DNA of 56,783 bases, from positions 1 to 56,783 of the forward strand of contig NZ_MVIF01000027.1 in the NCBI RefSeq assembly GCF_002086675.1, written 5' to 3'. The DNA comes from Mycobacterium persicum (lineage in GTDB: Bacteria > Actinomycetota > Actinomycetes > Mycobacteriales > Mycobacteriaceae). This document shows, piece by piece, positions 17,556 through 25,659 of the stretch. Under the pieces are notes generated by a model, which worked only from the letters and a program-made list of their open reading frames with translations, was not told where the DNA came from and searched no databases. The stretch's first letter is position 1. Every line of letters begins with the position of its first letter. The position numbers and the translations under genes were made by a program.

Positions 17556-19238
17556 ATGGCGTTGGCCGGCGGCACGACCTTTGCCGCCTACACAATCGTG
17601 CGACTTCTTGGGTCGGGCCCGACGGGCGAGGTCTATCTCGTCGAGGACCCGCGCTCGGCGCAGTGGGCGGCGCTGAAAGTTCTCTCGCCGGCACTGTCCT
17701 CGGACCCCGAGTTCCATCGGCGATTCCACCGGGAGACCGTCGCCGCCGCGAACCTCTATCACCCGAACATTGTCGAGGTCCACGACCGTGGCGAGTTCCA
17801 AGACCGGCTGTGGATCGCGATGGACTACATCGACGGCATCAGCGCCGGGCAGCTGATGCGCAAGCGGTTTCCGGCGGTGTTAGCGGTCGGCGAGGTGCTC
17901 GCCATAGTCAGTGCCGTGGCCGCCGCACTCGACTACGCCCATCAGCGTGGCGTGCTGCATGGCGACGTCAAGCCCGCCAACATCCTGGTGACCGACGTGG
18001 GGCCGGGTGAGCCGCGGATTCTGTTGAGCGACTTCGGGATAGCGGGGCGCGCGCCGGCTCAGCTGGGAGCCGAGGCCGACGGGCGCGCTGACCAGTACGC
18101 CCTGGCGGCTACGGCTTTTGAGCTGTTCACCGGCACGTCGCCGGTCGACGTGCCGGCCAGACTCAGCGACCTGCGACCGGACTTGGCGCGACTCGATACC
18201 GCCTTGTCCAGGGCGCTCAACGCCGATCCCGCCGGCCGTTTCGGGAGCTGCCGGGAGTTCGCCGATGCGCTCCACGAGCAGGCCGGGGTCAGGCCGGTCG
18301 ACCAGCGCCCCGAAGTTTTAGATGCAGCGACGGCCTGGTCGGCCGCCACCGTTGCCGAACCCGCCTATGTCGTCGACTACCCGGTCTACGACTGGCCGCA
18401 GAGCCCACCAGCACCACCGACCCCCGAACCGGTGACATTGCAACGGCGTGGCACCCCGCTGCAGTCGGCCGCCGCGGTGCTGGCCCGGCGCCTCGACGCG
18501 TTCTCCCAATCAACGCAAGAACCGGGCAGGCGCAGATCGCGCCGGATCCTGCTCGGCTCGGCCCTGGTGGTCGTGCTCGTTGGCCTGCTCGCCGTCGGCA
18601 TCACGATCGGCCGCAAGACGACCGGCGACCATCCTCAGGCGGCCGGACCGCAGACCAGTTCATCCGCTGCGTCCAGCGTGCCGGCGACCAGCGACCCGGC
18701 CGCCCCGCCGGCCCCCCTCGACGGCACCTATCAAATCGAGGTCCAACGCTCGAAGCAGACCTACGACTACACCCCGAGCCCGCAGCCTCCCGACGTCAAC
18801 ACCTGGTGGGCGATCCGGTCTTCGTGCACCCCGACGGGCTGTCTGGCCGCGGCCACCATGCTCGACGACAACGACCACACCCAGACAAAGTCAAGCGTTC
18901 GCCCGCTGGTGTTGGAGTTCGGCCAAGGCCAGTGGAAGTCCCGGCCCGAGGAGGTGCAGTTCGGGTGTATAGGTCCTAATGGCGCGGCCAGCACCCAGGC
19001 CACCACCCAGGTGCTGTCGTTGCGGCCCCAACCGGTCGGGGATCTCGTGGGCGAGATGGTGGTCACCGTGCACAGCAACGAATGCGGCCAACAGGGAGCG
19101 GTCATCCGCATTCCCGCGGTGGCCAGCCGCAGCGGTGATCTGCCGCCCGCCGTCAGCGTGCCGGATCCCGTGACCATTCCCGCGAACCCGCCGGCAACCA
19201 CAACGCCAACCACGTCGCCGTCCGGCCCGGGCCGCTGA
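17556..19238 (+). CDS. pknI: Transmembrane serine/threonine protein kinase PknI
   Basis: Receptor-type Ser/Thr kinase. The N-terminal domain shows the Gly loop GSGPTGEV (19-26), Lys41 in ALKVL, the catalytic loop HGDVKPANIL (Asp137, Asn142) and DFG (159-161). The catalytic loop has HGD instead of HRD, so this is a non-RD kinase, and the activation segment is very short (GIAGRAPAQLGAEADGRADQYAL) with no GTxxYMAPE. A single membrane helix spans about 331-352, followed by an extracellular domain with paired Cys and a Pro/Thr-rich tail. ATG 17556 is chosen for the family N-terminus. The position downstream of ffh and the Rv2915c-like gene identifies it as PknI (Rv2914c), reported to affect growth and cell division in M. 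tuberculosis. The extracellular ligand is unknown. Confidence 0.93.
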   Translation: MALAGGTTFAAYTIVRLLGSGPTGEVYLVEDPRSAQWAALKVLSPALSSDPEFHRRFHRETVAAANLYHPNIVEVHDRGEFQDRLWIAMDYIDGISAGQLMRKRFPAVLAVGEVLAIVSAVAAALDYAHQRGVLHGDVKPANILVTDVGPGEPRILLSDFGIAGRAPAQLGAEADGRADQYALAATAFELFTGTSPVDVPARLSDLRPDLARLDTALSRALNADPAGRFGSCREFADALHEQAGVRPVDQRPEVLDAATAWSAATVAEPAYVVDYPVYDWPQSPPAPPTPEPVTLQRRGTPLQSAAAVLARRLDAFSQSTQEPGRRRSRRILLGSALVVVLVGLLAVGITIGRKTTGDHPQAAGPQTSSSAASSVPATSDPAAPPAPLDGTYQIEVQRSKQTYDYTPSPQPPDVNTWWAIRSSCTPTGCLAAATMLDDNDHTQTKSSVRPLVLEFGQGQWKSRPEEVQFGCIGPNGAASTQATTQVLSLRPQPVGDLVGEMVVTVHSNECGQQGAVIRIPAVASRSGDLPPAVSVPDPVTIPANPPATTTPTTSPSGPGR

Positions 19239-19283
19239 GTCCGCCGCCGCTTCGGTGGGAGAATCGCGCGCCTAGAAAAAAGA

Positions 19284-19312
19284 TTGCGAGTGATCACTAT
19301 CTATGTTAGGCT
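19284..19312 (+). promoter_or_regulatory. Candidate promoter with palindromic operator
   Basis: TTGCGA (19284-19289) and TAGGCT (19307-19312) are separated by 17 bp, a good SigA-type spacing, about 29 bp before the GTG start of the amidohydrolase. The spacer holds a perfect 10-bp palindrome AGTGATCACT (19289-19298). The TetR regulator encoded by the next gene in the same transcript is the obvious candidate to bind it. Seen: the motifs and spacing. Inferred: function and binding partner. Confidence 0.5.
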
Positions 19313-19340
19313 GGTGGCAACTCGACGACCCGGAGGAACT

Positions 19341-21122
19341 GTGAGCTACGACGTAATCATTCGCAACGGACTGTGGTTCGACGGCACCGGCGCCGCGCCG
19401 CAGACCCGAAGCCTGGGCATTCGCGACGGAGTAGTGGCCACGGTGTCCCACAGGCCGCTGGACGAAACCGGCTGCCCGGAGGTGATCGACGCGGCGGGGA
19501 AGTGGGTGGTGCCCGGATTCATCGACGTGCACACGCACTACGACGCCGAGGTGCTGCTCGATCCGGGACTGCGCGAATCGGTGCGCCACGGCGTCACCAC
19601 GGTGCTGCTCGGCAACTGTTCGCTGTCGACGGTGTACGCCAACTCCGAGGACGCCGCCGACCTTTTCAGCCGCGTCGAAGCGGTGCCGCGCGAGTTCGTC
19701 TACCGTGCGCTGGACACCAACCGGACGTGGTCCACGGCGGCCGAATACATCAAGGCCATCGACAGCCTGCCGCTGGGCCCGAATGTGGGCTCGCTGCTTG
19801 GCCATTCGGATTTGCGGGCGGCGGTGCTCGGGCTTGACCGCGCCACCGATGCCACCGTCCGGCCCACCGATGCCGAGCTGGAGACGATGGCGAGACTGCT
19901 CGACGAGGCGCTCGACGCCGGAATGCTCGGCATGTCCGGGATGGACGCGGCGATCGACAAGCTCGACGGCGACCGTTTCCGGTCCCGCGCGCTGCCGTCC
20001 ACCTTCGCGACCTGGCGTGAACGGCGCAAGCTCATCTCGGTGCTGCGCAAGCGCGGCCGCATCCTGCAGAGCGCGCCCGACCTCGACAGGCCGGCGACCG
20101 GACTGCTCTTTTTCTTGGCCAGCAGCCGAATCCTCAATCGCCGCAAGGGGGTTCGGATGAGCATGCTGGTTTCGGCCGACGCCAAATCGATGCCGCTGGC
20201 CGTGCACACCTTCGGCCTCGGCACCCGCGTGCTCAACAAGCTGCTGCGTGCCAGTGTGCGCTTTCAGCATCTGCCGGTCCCGTTCGAGCTGTACTCCGAC
20301 GGAATCGATCTGCCGGTCTTCGAAGAATTCGGCGCCGGCACGGCGGCGCTGCATCTGCGTGAACAACTGGAACGCAACGAATTGCTGGCCGACGAGTCCT
20401 ACCGCCGGCGGTTCCGGCGCGAGTTCGACCGCATCAAGCTCGGACCCACGTTGTGGCATCGCGACTTCCACGACGCGGTGATCGTCGAGTGCCCTGATAA
20501 ATCGTTGATCGGCAAGAGCTTTGGGCAAATCGCCGACCAGCGTGGACTACACCCACTCGACGCGTTTCTCGACGTGCTGGTGGACAACGGTGAACGCAAC
20601 GTGCGCTGGACCACCACCGTCGCCAACCACCGGCCTAACGAGCTCAACAAGCTCGCCGCCGACCCGAGCGTCCACATGGGCTTCTCCGACGCCGGTGCGC
20701 ACCTGCGCAACATGGCCTTCTACAACTTCCCGCTTCGGTTGCTCAAGCGGACGCGCGACGCCGACCGGGCCGGCAAGCCATTCCTGTCCATCCAGCGTGC
20801 GGTGCATCGCCTGACCGGTGAAGTGGCCGAGTGGTTCGGCATCAACGCCGGCACGCTGCGCCAAGGCGACCGCGCCGACTTCGTGGTGATAGACCCGGTC
20901 CATCTCGACGAATCGGTGGACGGTTACCACGAGGCGGAGGCCTCCTTCTACGGCGGCTTGCGGCGCATGGTCAATCGCAACGACGCGACCGTCGTCGCAA
21001 CCGGGGTCAATGGCGCCGTCGTGTTCCGCGAGGGTCAGTTCCGGGACGGTTACGGGCTGACCGTGCCGTCGGGACGGTACTTACGAGCCGGTGAGCGCCA
21101 AGCCCTGAGGGTCGGCGCCTGA
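19341..21122 (+). CDS. N-acyl-D-amino-acid deacylase-like amidohydrolase (Rv2913c-like)
   Basis: 593-aa amidohydrolase of the D-aminoacylase/dihydroorotase group. It opens with SYDVIIRNGLWFDGTG and the zinc motif GFIDVHTHYDAE (~residue 60), and has GNCSLS, LGHSDLR, HMGFSDAGAHLRNMAFYN with a catalytic-type Asp, and a C-terminal ADFVVIDP. I chose GTG 19341 because GGAGGA sits 3-4 nt upstream; an in-frame TTG at 19284 would place the start inside the predicted -35 element. By position it matches M. tuberculosis Rv2913c, annotated as a possible D-amino-acid aminohydrolase. The TetR gene begins 1 bp after its stop, so the pair forms an operon. The natural substrate is not known. Confidence 0.88.
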   Translation: MSYDVIIRNGLWFDGTGAAPQTRSLGIRDGVVATVSHRPLDETGCPEVIDAAGKWVVPGFIDVHTHYDAEVLLDPGLRESVRHGVTTVLLGNCSLSTVYANSEDAADLFSRVEAVPREFVYRALDTNRTWSTAAEYIKAIDSLPLGPNVGSLLGHSDLRAAVLGLDRATDATVRPTDAELETMARLLDEALDAGMLGMSGMDAAIDKLDGDRFRSRALPSTFATWRERRKLISVLRKRGRILQSAPDLDRPATGLLFFLASSRILNRRKGVRMSMLVSADAKSMPLAVHTFGLGTRVLNKLLRASVRFQHLPVPFELYSDGIDLPVFEEFGAGTAALHLREQLERNELLADESYRRRFRREFDRIKLGPTLWHRDFHDAVIVECPDKSLIGKSFGQIADQRGLHPLDAFLDVLVDNGERNVRWTTTVANHRPNELNKLAADPSVHMGFSDAGAHLRNMAFYNFPLRLLKRTRDADRAGKPFLSIQRAVHRLTGEVAEWFGINAGTLRQGDRADFVVIDPVHLDESVDGYHEAEASFYGGLRRMVNRNDATVVATGVNGAVVFREGQFRDGYGLTVPSGRYLRAGERQALRVGA

Positions 21123-21123
21123 G

Positions 21124-21711
21124 ATGGCGCGCACCCAGCAGCAACGCCGCGAGGAAACCGTCGGACGGCTTCTCGACGCCGGTATCGCCACCATCATCGA
21201 AGTGGGCTATGCCCGGGCGTCCGCGGCCATGATCACCAAGCGCGCCGGGGTGTCGGTAGGCGCACTGTTCCGCCACTTCGACACGATGGGCGACTTCATG
21301 GCGGCCACGGCTTCGGAGGTGTTGCGCCGTCAGCTCGAGACATTCACCAAGCGCGTCGCCGAGATACCGGCCGACCGGCCGGCGCTGGAATCGGCGCTGG
21401 CAATCCTGCGGGACATCACCATTGGTCCGACCAACGCCGTGCTGTACGAACTGCTGATCGCCGCGCGCACCGACGACAAGCTCAGAGACACATTGCAGCA
21501 GGAACTCGGTCAGTATTCAGCGAAGATCTACGATGCGGCCCGGTCGCTGCCGGGTGCCGAGAGCTTCCCGGAGGAGACGTTTCCGGTCATCGTGGCACTG
21601 CTGACAAACGTGTTCGACGGAGCCGCCGTGGTACAGGGGATACTGCCACAGCCGGAGATCGAGGAGCGGCGGATCCCGGTGCTCACCGCCCTGCTGACCG
21701 GCGCCTTGTGA
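21124..21711 (+). CDS. TetR-family transcriptional regulator (Rv2912c-like)
   Basis: 195-aa TetR regulator. The N-terminal helix-turn-helix spans about residues 8-55 (RREETVGRLLDAGIATIIEVGYARASAAMITKRAGVSVGALFRHFDTMGDF region), with the typical VSVGALFRHF recognition helix. The remaining ~140 residues form the ligand-binding helical domain. It starts 1 bp after the amidohydrolase stop, so the two are coupled. It probably regulates its own operon through the palindrome AGTGATCACT in the upstream promoter. A strong hairpin terminator follows the stop codon. The inducer is unknown; a substrate of the neighbouring hydrolase is a plausible guess. Confidence 0.92.
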   Translation: MARTQQQRREETVGRLLDAGIATIIEVGYARASAAMITKRAGVSVGALFRHFDTMGDFMAATASEVLRRQLETFTKRVAEIPADRPALESALAILRDITIGPTNAVLYELLIAARTDDKLRDTLQQELGQYSAKIYDAARSLPGAESFPEETFPVIVALLTNVFDGAAVVQGILPQPEIEERRIPVLTALLTGAL

Positions 21712-21713
21712 GC

Positions 21714-21773
21714 GCGAGAAGACGCAAAATCGCGCCATTTCGCTGAAATGGCGACGATTTTTCGTCTTCTCGC
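21714..21773. terminator. Long bidirectional hairpin terminator
   Basis: An almost perfect inverted repeat lies between convergent tetR and dacB2. The outer arms are GCGAGAAGACG / CGTCTTCTCGC (11 bp) and the inner arms CGCCATTTC / GAAATGGCG (9 bp) around a GCT loop; A/T-rich segments (CAAAATCG / CGATTTTT) link them. With its short A and T runs it can end transcripts from both sides. Confidence 0.8.
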
Positions 21774-21786
21774 GGTGCCGGAGGTA

Positions 21787-22671
21787 TTAGAGGGAGCCGA
21801 TGCTGGCTTGCGGGCTGAGGGCAAATCCCCAGTCGAACAGGCTGGCGGCCTGATCCCAATAGGTGGGGCCGCCCTCTTTGACCGTCCCGTACATCATGGC
21901 GATCACCAGCCGGCGGCCGCTTCGTGCGGCGGCGCCGACAAATGTCTTGCGCGCGGCGTTGGTGAACCCGGTCTTGCCGCCGATCGCGCCCGGATAGCGC
22001 TGTAGCAGCTCATCCTGGTTGACGATCGGTTGGTCACCGTTATCGCCGGGGAACATCGCCGTGGGTTCGGCCGTGATATGAGCAAACACCGGGTTGGCCA
22101 TGGCGGCACGGAAGATGACCGCGAGGTCGTGCGCCGTCGAGGCGCCGGAACCGCCGGGTCCGTCCAGGCCGGACGGGGTAGCCGCATGGGTGCTTCCCGC
22201 ACCCAGGGCAGCGGCTTTGGCGTTCATCTTGGCCACGGCGACGTCCTGACCGCCAAGCATTTGCGCCAATGTGTTGGCGGCGTCATTACCGGAAACCAGC
22301 AGCAGCGCGTCGAGCAGCTGCCGCGCGGTATAGGTGCGGCCCGGCTTGATGCCGACACAATTGCATTCGACCTGAGTGTCGGCGACGTCGGCGACGACCG
22401 TCGAATTCAGGTCGAGTTCGTCCAGTGCAACCAATGCCAGCAGCACCTTGATCGTGCTCGCGGGCGGATGGGCGACATTCTGGTCGCGTTCGGCCAGTAC
22501 CTGGCCGCTGTCGAGATCGGCCACGATCCAGGTCTGGGCCGGACCGTCAGGGATCGGTACCGAGCCGGCAGGCTGGACGTCGGTATCTGCTCTCGAGATC
22601 GGGGAGGTGGCGGCCGCGTTGACGCTGGCGACCGCGAGCAACGCTGCGGCCGCAGCCATAAGCTTCCGCAT
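21787..22671 (-). CDS. dacB2: D-alanyl-D-alanine carboxypeptidase DacB2
   Basis: Low-molecular-weight penicillin-binding protein that trims the terminal D-Ala from peptidoglycan stem peptides outside the membrane. A signal peptide (MRKLMAAAAALLAVASVNA) is followed by the three active-site motifs of family S11: SxxK as S72-T-I-K75, SGN at 127-129 and KTG at 233-235. The length (294 aa) agrees with M. tuberculosis DacB2 (Rv2911). As there, it is transcribed opposite to its neighbours. It converges on tetR across the long terminator and diverges from the SnoaL gene; the 189 bp between 22672 and 22860 presumably contain both promoters, although I see no clear motif. Confidence 0.95.
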   Translation of the reverse strand: MRKLMAAAAALLAVASVNAAATSPISRADTDVQPAGSVPIPDGPAQTWIVADLDSGQVLAERDQNVAHPPASTIKVLLALVALDELDLNSTVVADVADTQVECNCVGIKPGRTYTARQLLDALLLVSGNDAANTLAQMLGGQDVAVAKMNAKAAALGAGSTHAATPSGLDGPGGSGASTAHDLAVIFRAAMANPVFAHITAEPTAMFPGDNGDQPIVNQDELLQRYPGAIGGKTGFTNAARKTFVGAAARSGRRLVIAMMYGTVKEGGPTYWDQAASLFDWGFALSPQASIGSL

Positions 22672-22860
22672 GAGCGCAGAGTTTATCGTCCAGCGTTACG
22701 TGACGCCCAATTCGGTGGGCGCCCGGCGCGTCAGCGGGAATGCCTACGGCCACGGCATGCCACGCCGGGAGTAGAAGGCTCTGGTGCCACCGTCATGGAC
22801 GGCGTAGGAGCCCCAGCAGGAGTCGTGGCAGACATTCCCATCCCAAGGCACGGGTCTGCG

Positions 22861-23295
22861 GTGTTGAATCAAACCGTGTTGAGCCTGGCCGAAATTTCTG
22901 ACCGGTTGGAGATCCAGCAACTATTGGTGGACTACTCCACAGCGATCGACCTGCGCCGATTCGACGATCTCGACACGGTGTTCACGCCCGACGCGTACAT
23001 CGACTACCGCGCGCTGGGCGGTATCGACGGCCGCTATCCCGAAGTCAAGAAGTGGTTGGCCGAGGTGTTGCCGAACTTTCCCGTGTACGCGCACATGCTC
23101 GGCAACTTCTCGGTGCGAATCCACGGCGATACCGCGTCGTCGCGGGTGATCTGCTTCAACCCGATGGTGCTGCCGGGCGACCAGCAGCAGGTGCTGTTCT
23201 GCGGATTGTGGTACGACGACGAGTTCCTGCGCACCACCGAGGGCTGGCGGATGACGCGCCGCGTCGAATCGAAGGTGTTCCAGAGGGTGCTGTGA
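22861..23295 (+). CDS. SnoaL-like (NTF2-fold) domain protein (Rv2910c-like)
   Basis: 144-aa single-domain protein of the SnoaL_4/NTF2-like fold: LAEISDRLEIQQLLVDYSTAIDLRRFDDLDTVFTPDA at the N-terminus is the standard helix pattern, followed by AYIDYRALGG and the curved sheet (HMLGNFSVRIHGD, QQVLFCGLWYDDEFL). GTG 22861 gives the usual N-terminus VLNQTVLSLAEI; the frame is open far upstream, across dacB2, but that part is antisense. The fold is shared by ketosteroid isomerase-like enzymes and dehydratases, but no catalytic set is evident, so the function is unknown. Position matches Rv2910c, just before rpsP. Confidence 0.8.
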   Translation: MLNQTVLSLAEISDRLEIQQLLVDYSTAIDLRRFDDLDTVFTPDAYIDYRALGGIDGRYPEVKKWLAEVLPNFPVYAHMLGNFSVRIHGDTASSRVICFNPMVLPGDQQQVLFCGLWYDDEFLRTTEGWRMTRRVESKVFQRVL

Positions 23296-23372
23296 GCGTG
23301 GCGACCCGCTGCGCCCGGCTGGACACACCGAGCCGCGCTTGCGATCGCCACGGATTTCCCGGGGTCAGCGCC

Positions 23373-23384
23373 TTCTGGCACAAT
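23373..23384 (+). promoter_or_regulatory. Promoter-like motif shared by rpsP and rplS
   Basis: TTCTGGCACAAT lies 137 nt before the rpsP start. The same 11-mer TCTGGCACAAT occurs at 26801-26811, 140 nt before the rplS start. CACAAT would serve as a -10 element. Neither site has an obvious -35 partner. Identity and near-equal distance to two ribosomal protein genes suggest a common promoter with a leader of about 130 nt. Confidence 0.4.
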
Positions 23385-23520
23385 AGGCGGCTGTCCGGCG
23401 CGCGACCCACTTCTGTGGAAGTGCTCGCACGGCGGTTAGACACGCGAGGCAAAACCGGACCCCGGCATCCCGCCCTGGTCGCTGAATTGCAGCGTGACAC
23501 ACAGGAGAAGTCGCTTAATC

Positions 23521-24027
23521 ATGGCTGTGAAGATCAAGCTCACCCGGCTTGGCAAGATCCGCAATCCGCAGTACCGCATCGCCGTCGCCGATGCCCGCAC
23601 CCGCCGCGACGGCCGCTCGATCGAGGTCATCGGCCGCTACCACCCCAAAGAAGAGCCGAGCCTGATCGAGATCAACTCCGAGCGCGCCCAATACTGGCTG
23701 TCGGTGGGTGCTCAGCCCACGGAACCCGTCCTCAAGCTGCTCAAGATCACCGGCGACTGGCAGAAGTTCAAGGGACTTCCGGGTGCGGAGGGACGGCTGA
23801 AGGTTGCCCCGCCCAAGCCCAGCAAGCTCGAGTTGTTCAACGCCGCGCTGGCTGCCGCAGAGGGCGGTCCCACCACCGAGGCCGCCAAACCGAAGAAGAA
23901 GTCGCCGGCCAAGAAGGCCGTCAAGGGTGCCCAAGAAGCCGGCGCCACCCCTGAGGCCGGTTCCGCGGCCGAGAAGACAGAAGCGCCTGCCGAGGGTGCC
24001 GAACAATCCGAGCCGACCGAAAGTTGA
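23521..24027 (+). CDS. rpsP: 30S ribosomal protein S16
   Basis: Small-subunit ribosomal protein S16. The conserved part, residues 1-90, starts [20 protein letters not shown] and includes [18 protein letters not shown] and [19 protein letters not shown]. The last ~70 residues are a low-complexity tail rich in Ala, Lys, Glu and Pro, typical for mycobacterial S16 (about 160-168 aa). ATG 23521 has CAGGAG upstream. It heads the operon rpsP-khpA-rimM-trmD, in which translation, RNA binding, 30S maturation and tRNA methylation genes are joined. The upstream 225 bp contain a candidate promoter at 23373-23384. Confidence 0.98.
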   Translation: MAVKIKLTRLGKIRNPQYRIAVADARTRRDGRSIEVIGRYHPKEEPSLIEINSERAQYWLSVGAQPTEPVLKLLKITGDWQKFKGLPGAEGRLKVAPPKPSKLELFNAALAAAEGGPTTEAAKPKKKSPAKKAVKGAQEAGATPEAGSAAEKTEAPAEGAEQSEPTES

Positions 24028-24035
24028 CCGGCGCC

Positions 24036-24278
24036 ATGAGCACCGTGGTAGTCGACGCTGTCGAACACCTGGTCCGCGGGATCGTGGACAATCCCGACGA
24101 TGTGCGGGTGGATATGGTGACCAGCCGTCGTGGACGAACGGTGGAGGTTCACGTGCATCCCGACGACCTGGGCAAGGTGATCGGCCGCGGGGGGCGTACC
24201 GCGACCGCGCTGCGCACGCTGGTTGCCGGTATCGGCGGCCGGGGCATCCGCGTCGACGTGGTGGACACCGACCAGTAG
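24036..24278 (+). CDS. khpA: KH-domain RNA-binding protein KhpA
   Basis: 80-aa single type II KH domain, the same length as M. tuberculosis Rv2908c. The GxxG loop lies in GKVIGRGGRTATALRTL, preceded by VDMVTSRRGRTVEVHVHPDD. KhpA proteins pair with KhpB/Jag and bind RNA; in other bacteria they affect cell elongation and division. ATG 24036 gives the family N-terminus MSTVVVDAVEHLV; a TTG at 24024, overlapping the rpsP stop, is the only upstream alternative. It is the second gene of the rpsP operon. Confidence 0.93.
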   Translation: MSTVVVDAVEHLVRGIVDNPDDVRVDMVTSRRGRTVEVHVHPDDLGKVIGRGGRTATALRTLVAGIGGRGIRVDVVDTDQ

Positions 24279-24303
24279 CTGAGTCCATGCTCATGGAGCG
24301 CCC

Positions 24304-24837
24304 ATGGAGCTGGTAGTCGGGCGTGTGGTGAAGGCGCACGGTATCAGCGGCGAACTCGTCGTCGAAGTCCGCACCGACGATCCGGACATCCGGTTCGCCC
24401 CCGGAACGCTGTTGCGCGCCAAGAGTTCCCGCGACCCGGGCCAGGGGCGCAGCTATGTGATCGACAGCGTGCGCGACCATGGCGTGCGGCTCCTCGTGCG
24501 TTTGGCCGGTGTCACCGACCGTGATGCGGCCGACGCGTTGCGCGGCAGCGTGTTCGTCATCGACTCCGCCGATCTGCCGCCGATCGGGGAGGCCGACACC
24601 TACTACGACCACCAGCTGGAGGGTCTGCGAGTCCGCACGTCGACGGGCCAGGACGTCGGCGTCGTCGCCGAGGTGCTACACACCGCTGCCGGCGAGCTAT
24701 TGGCGGTGCGGCGTGCGGCAGGCAGCCAGAAGGGCGAGGTATTGGTGCCGTTCGTCCGCGCCATCGTCACTTCGGTGTCGCTGGAGGACGGTGTGCTGCA
24801 GATCGATCCACCAGACGGCTTGTTGGATCTGGGCTAG
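24304..24837 (+). CDS. rimM: 16S rRNA processing protein RimM
   Basis: 177-aa 30S maturation factor that binds S19 and helps fold the 3' domain of 16S rRNA. The N-terminal beta barrel starts [20 protein letters not shown] (the typical GxxxxxHGxxGE pattern) and the C-terminal PRC-barrel has the conserved [11 protein letters not shown] and LVPFVRAIV. Length agrees with M. tuberculosis RimM. It lies between khpA and trmD with short gaps (25 and 16 bp), in one operon. Confidence 0.97.
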   Translation: MELVVGRVVKAHGISGELVVEVRTDDPDIRFAPGTLLRAKSSRDPGQGRSYVIDSVRDHGVRLLVRLAGVTDRDAADALRGSVFVIDSADLPPIGEADTYYDHQLEGLRVRTSTGQDVGVVAEVLHTAAGELLAVRRAAGSQKGEVLVPFVRAIVTSVSLEDGVLQIDPPDGLLDLG

Positions 24838-24853
24838 CAAGAGGCCTATCGAT

Positions 24854-25546
24854 ATGAAAATCGACATAGTCACCATCTTCCCCGGCTACCTGGATCCGCT
24901 GCGGCAGTCGTTGCCGGGCAAGGCAATTGCGTCAGGGCTGGTCGACTTGCAGGTGCACGACCTACGGCGGTGGACGCACGACGTGCACCGCTCGGTGGAC
25001 GATACGCCGTACGGCGGCGGCCCGGGAATGGTGATGAAGGCGCCGGTATGGGGGGCGGCGCTCGACGAAATATGTTCTGCCGGAACGCTTTTAGTAGTTC
25101 CCACGCCCGCTGGTGCGCTGTTCGACCAGGCTACCGCGCAGCGTTGGAGCGCTGAGCAGCACCTGGTGTTCGCCTGCGGCCGTTACGAGGGCATCGACCA
25201 ACGAGTCATCGAGGATGCCGCCCGGCGGATGCGCGTGGCAGAGGTCTCGATCGGCGACTACGTACTACCCGGTGGCGAGTCGGCGGCCGTGGTCATGATC
25301 GAAACCGTACTGCGGCTGCTGGCCGGAGTCCTGGGCAATCCCGATTCCGTCCAGCTTGATTCGCACTCGCCAGGTCTGGAGGGGCTGCTGGAGGGCCCCA
25401 GCTACACCAGGCCACCGAGTTGGCGTGGTCTGGACGTGCCTGAGGTCCTGCTCTCCGGTGACCACGCCCGCATTGCCGCCTGGCGACGGCAGGTCGCGCT
25501 GCAGCGCACTCGCGAGCGGCGACCCGAACTGGCCCCACCAGACTGA
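24854..25546 (+). CDS. trmD: tRNA (guanine-N1)-methyltransferase TrmD
   Basis: SPOUT-class methyltransferase that makes m1G37 in tRNAs to prevent +1 frameshifting. ATG 24854 gives [16 protein letters not shown]. Trefoil-knot motifs are visible: [14 protein letters not shown] and [21 protein letters not shown], which bind S-adenosylmethionine; [14 protein letters not shown] and [16 protein letters not shown] bind tRNA. The length, 230 aa, equals that of the M. tuberculosis enzyme. It is the last gene of the rpsP operon; the convergent lppW follows after 113 bp. A longer open frame begins in rimM but is out of phase with the real rimM frame. Confidence 0.98.
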   Translation: MKIDIVTIFPGYLDPLRQSLPGKAIASGLVDLQVHDLRRWTHDVHRSVDDTPYGGGPGMVMKAPVWGAALDEICSAGTLLVVPTPAGALFDQATAQRWSAEQHLVFACGRYEGIDQRVIEDAARRMRVAEVSIGDYVLPGGESAAVVMIETVLRLLAGVLGNPDSVQLDSHSPGLEGLLEGPSYTRPPSWRGLDVPEVLLSGDHARIAAWRRQVALQRTRERRPELAPPD

Positions 25547-25659
25547 GACCCCACCGAGCTGAGGCTGCCGAGCAGCCGCAGACTCGCACACGGGAAGCCG
25601 CAGCTATGCGATTGTGTGTCTGCTCGCGCCCCCAGCGAATGCCCGAGCGCCGGAGCGGA

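Noticed and set aside
19284..19340. Upstream TTG start for the Rv2913c-like amidohydrolase
   Set aside because: It would start within the predicted -35 element; GTG 19341 has a strong GGAGGA site and the family N-terminus.
22030..22860. Long + strand frame running into the SnoaL gene
   Set aside because: It is antisense to dacB2, whose active-site motifs and signal peptide are clear; only the part from 22861 matches a protein family.
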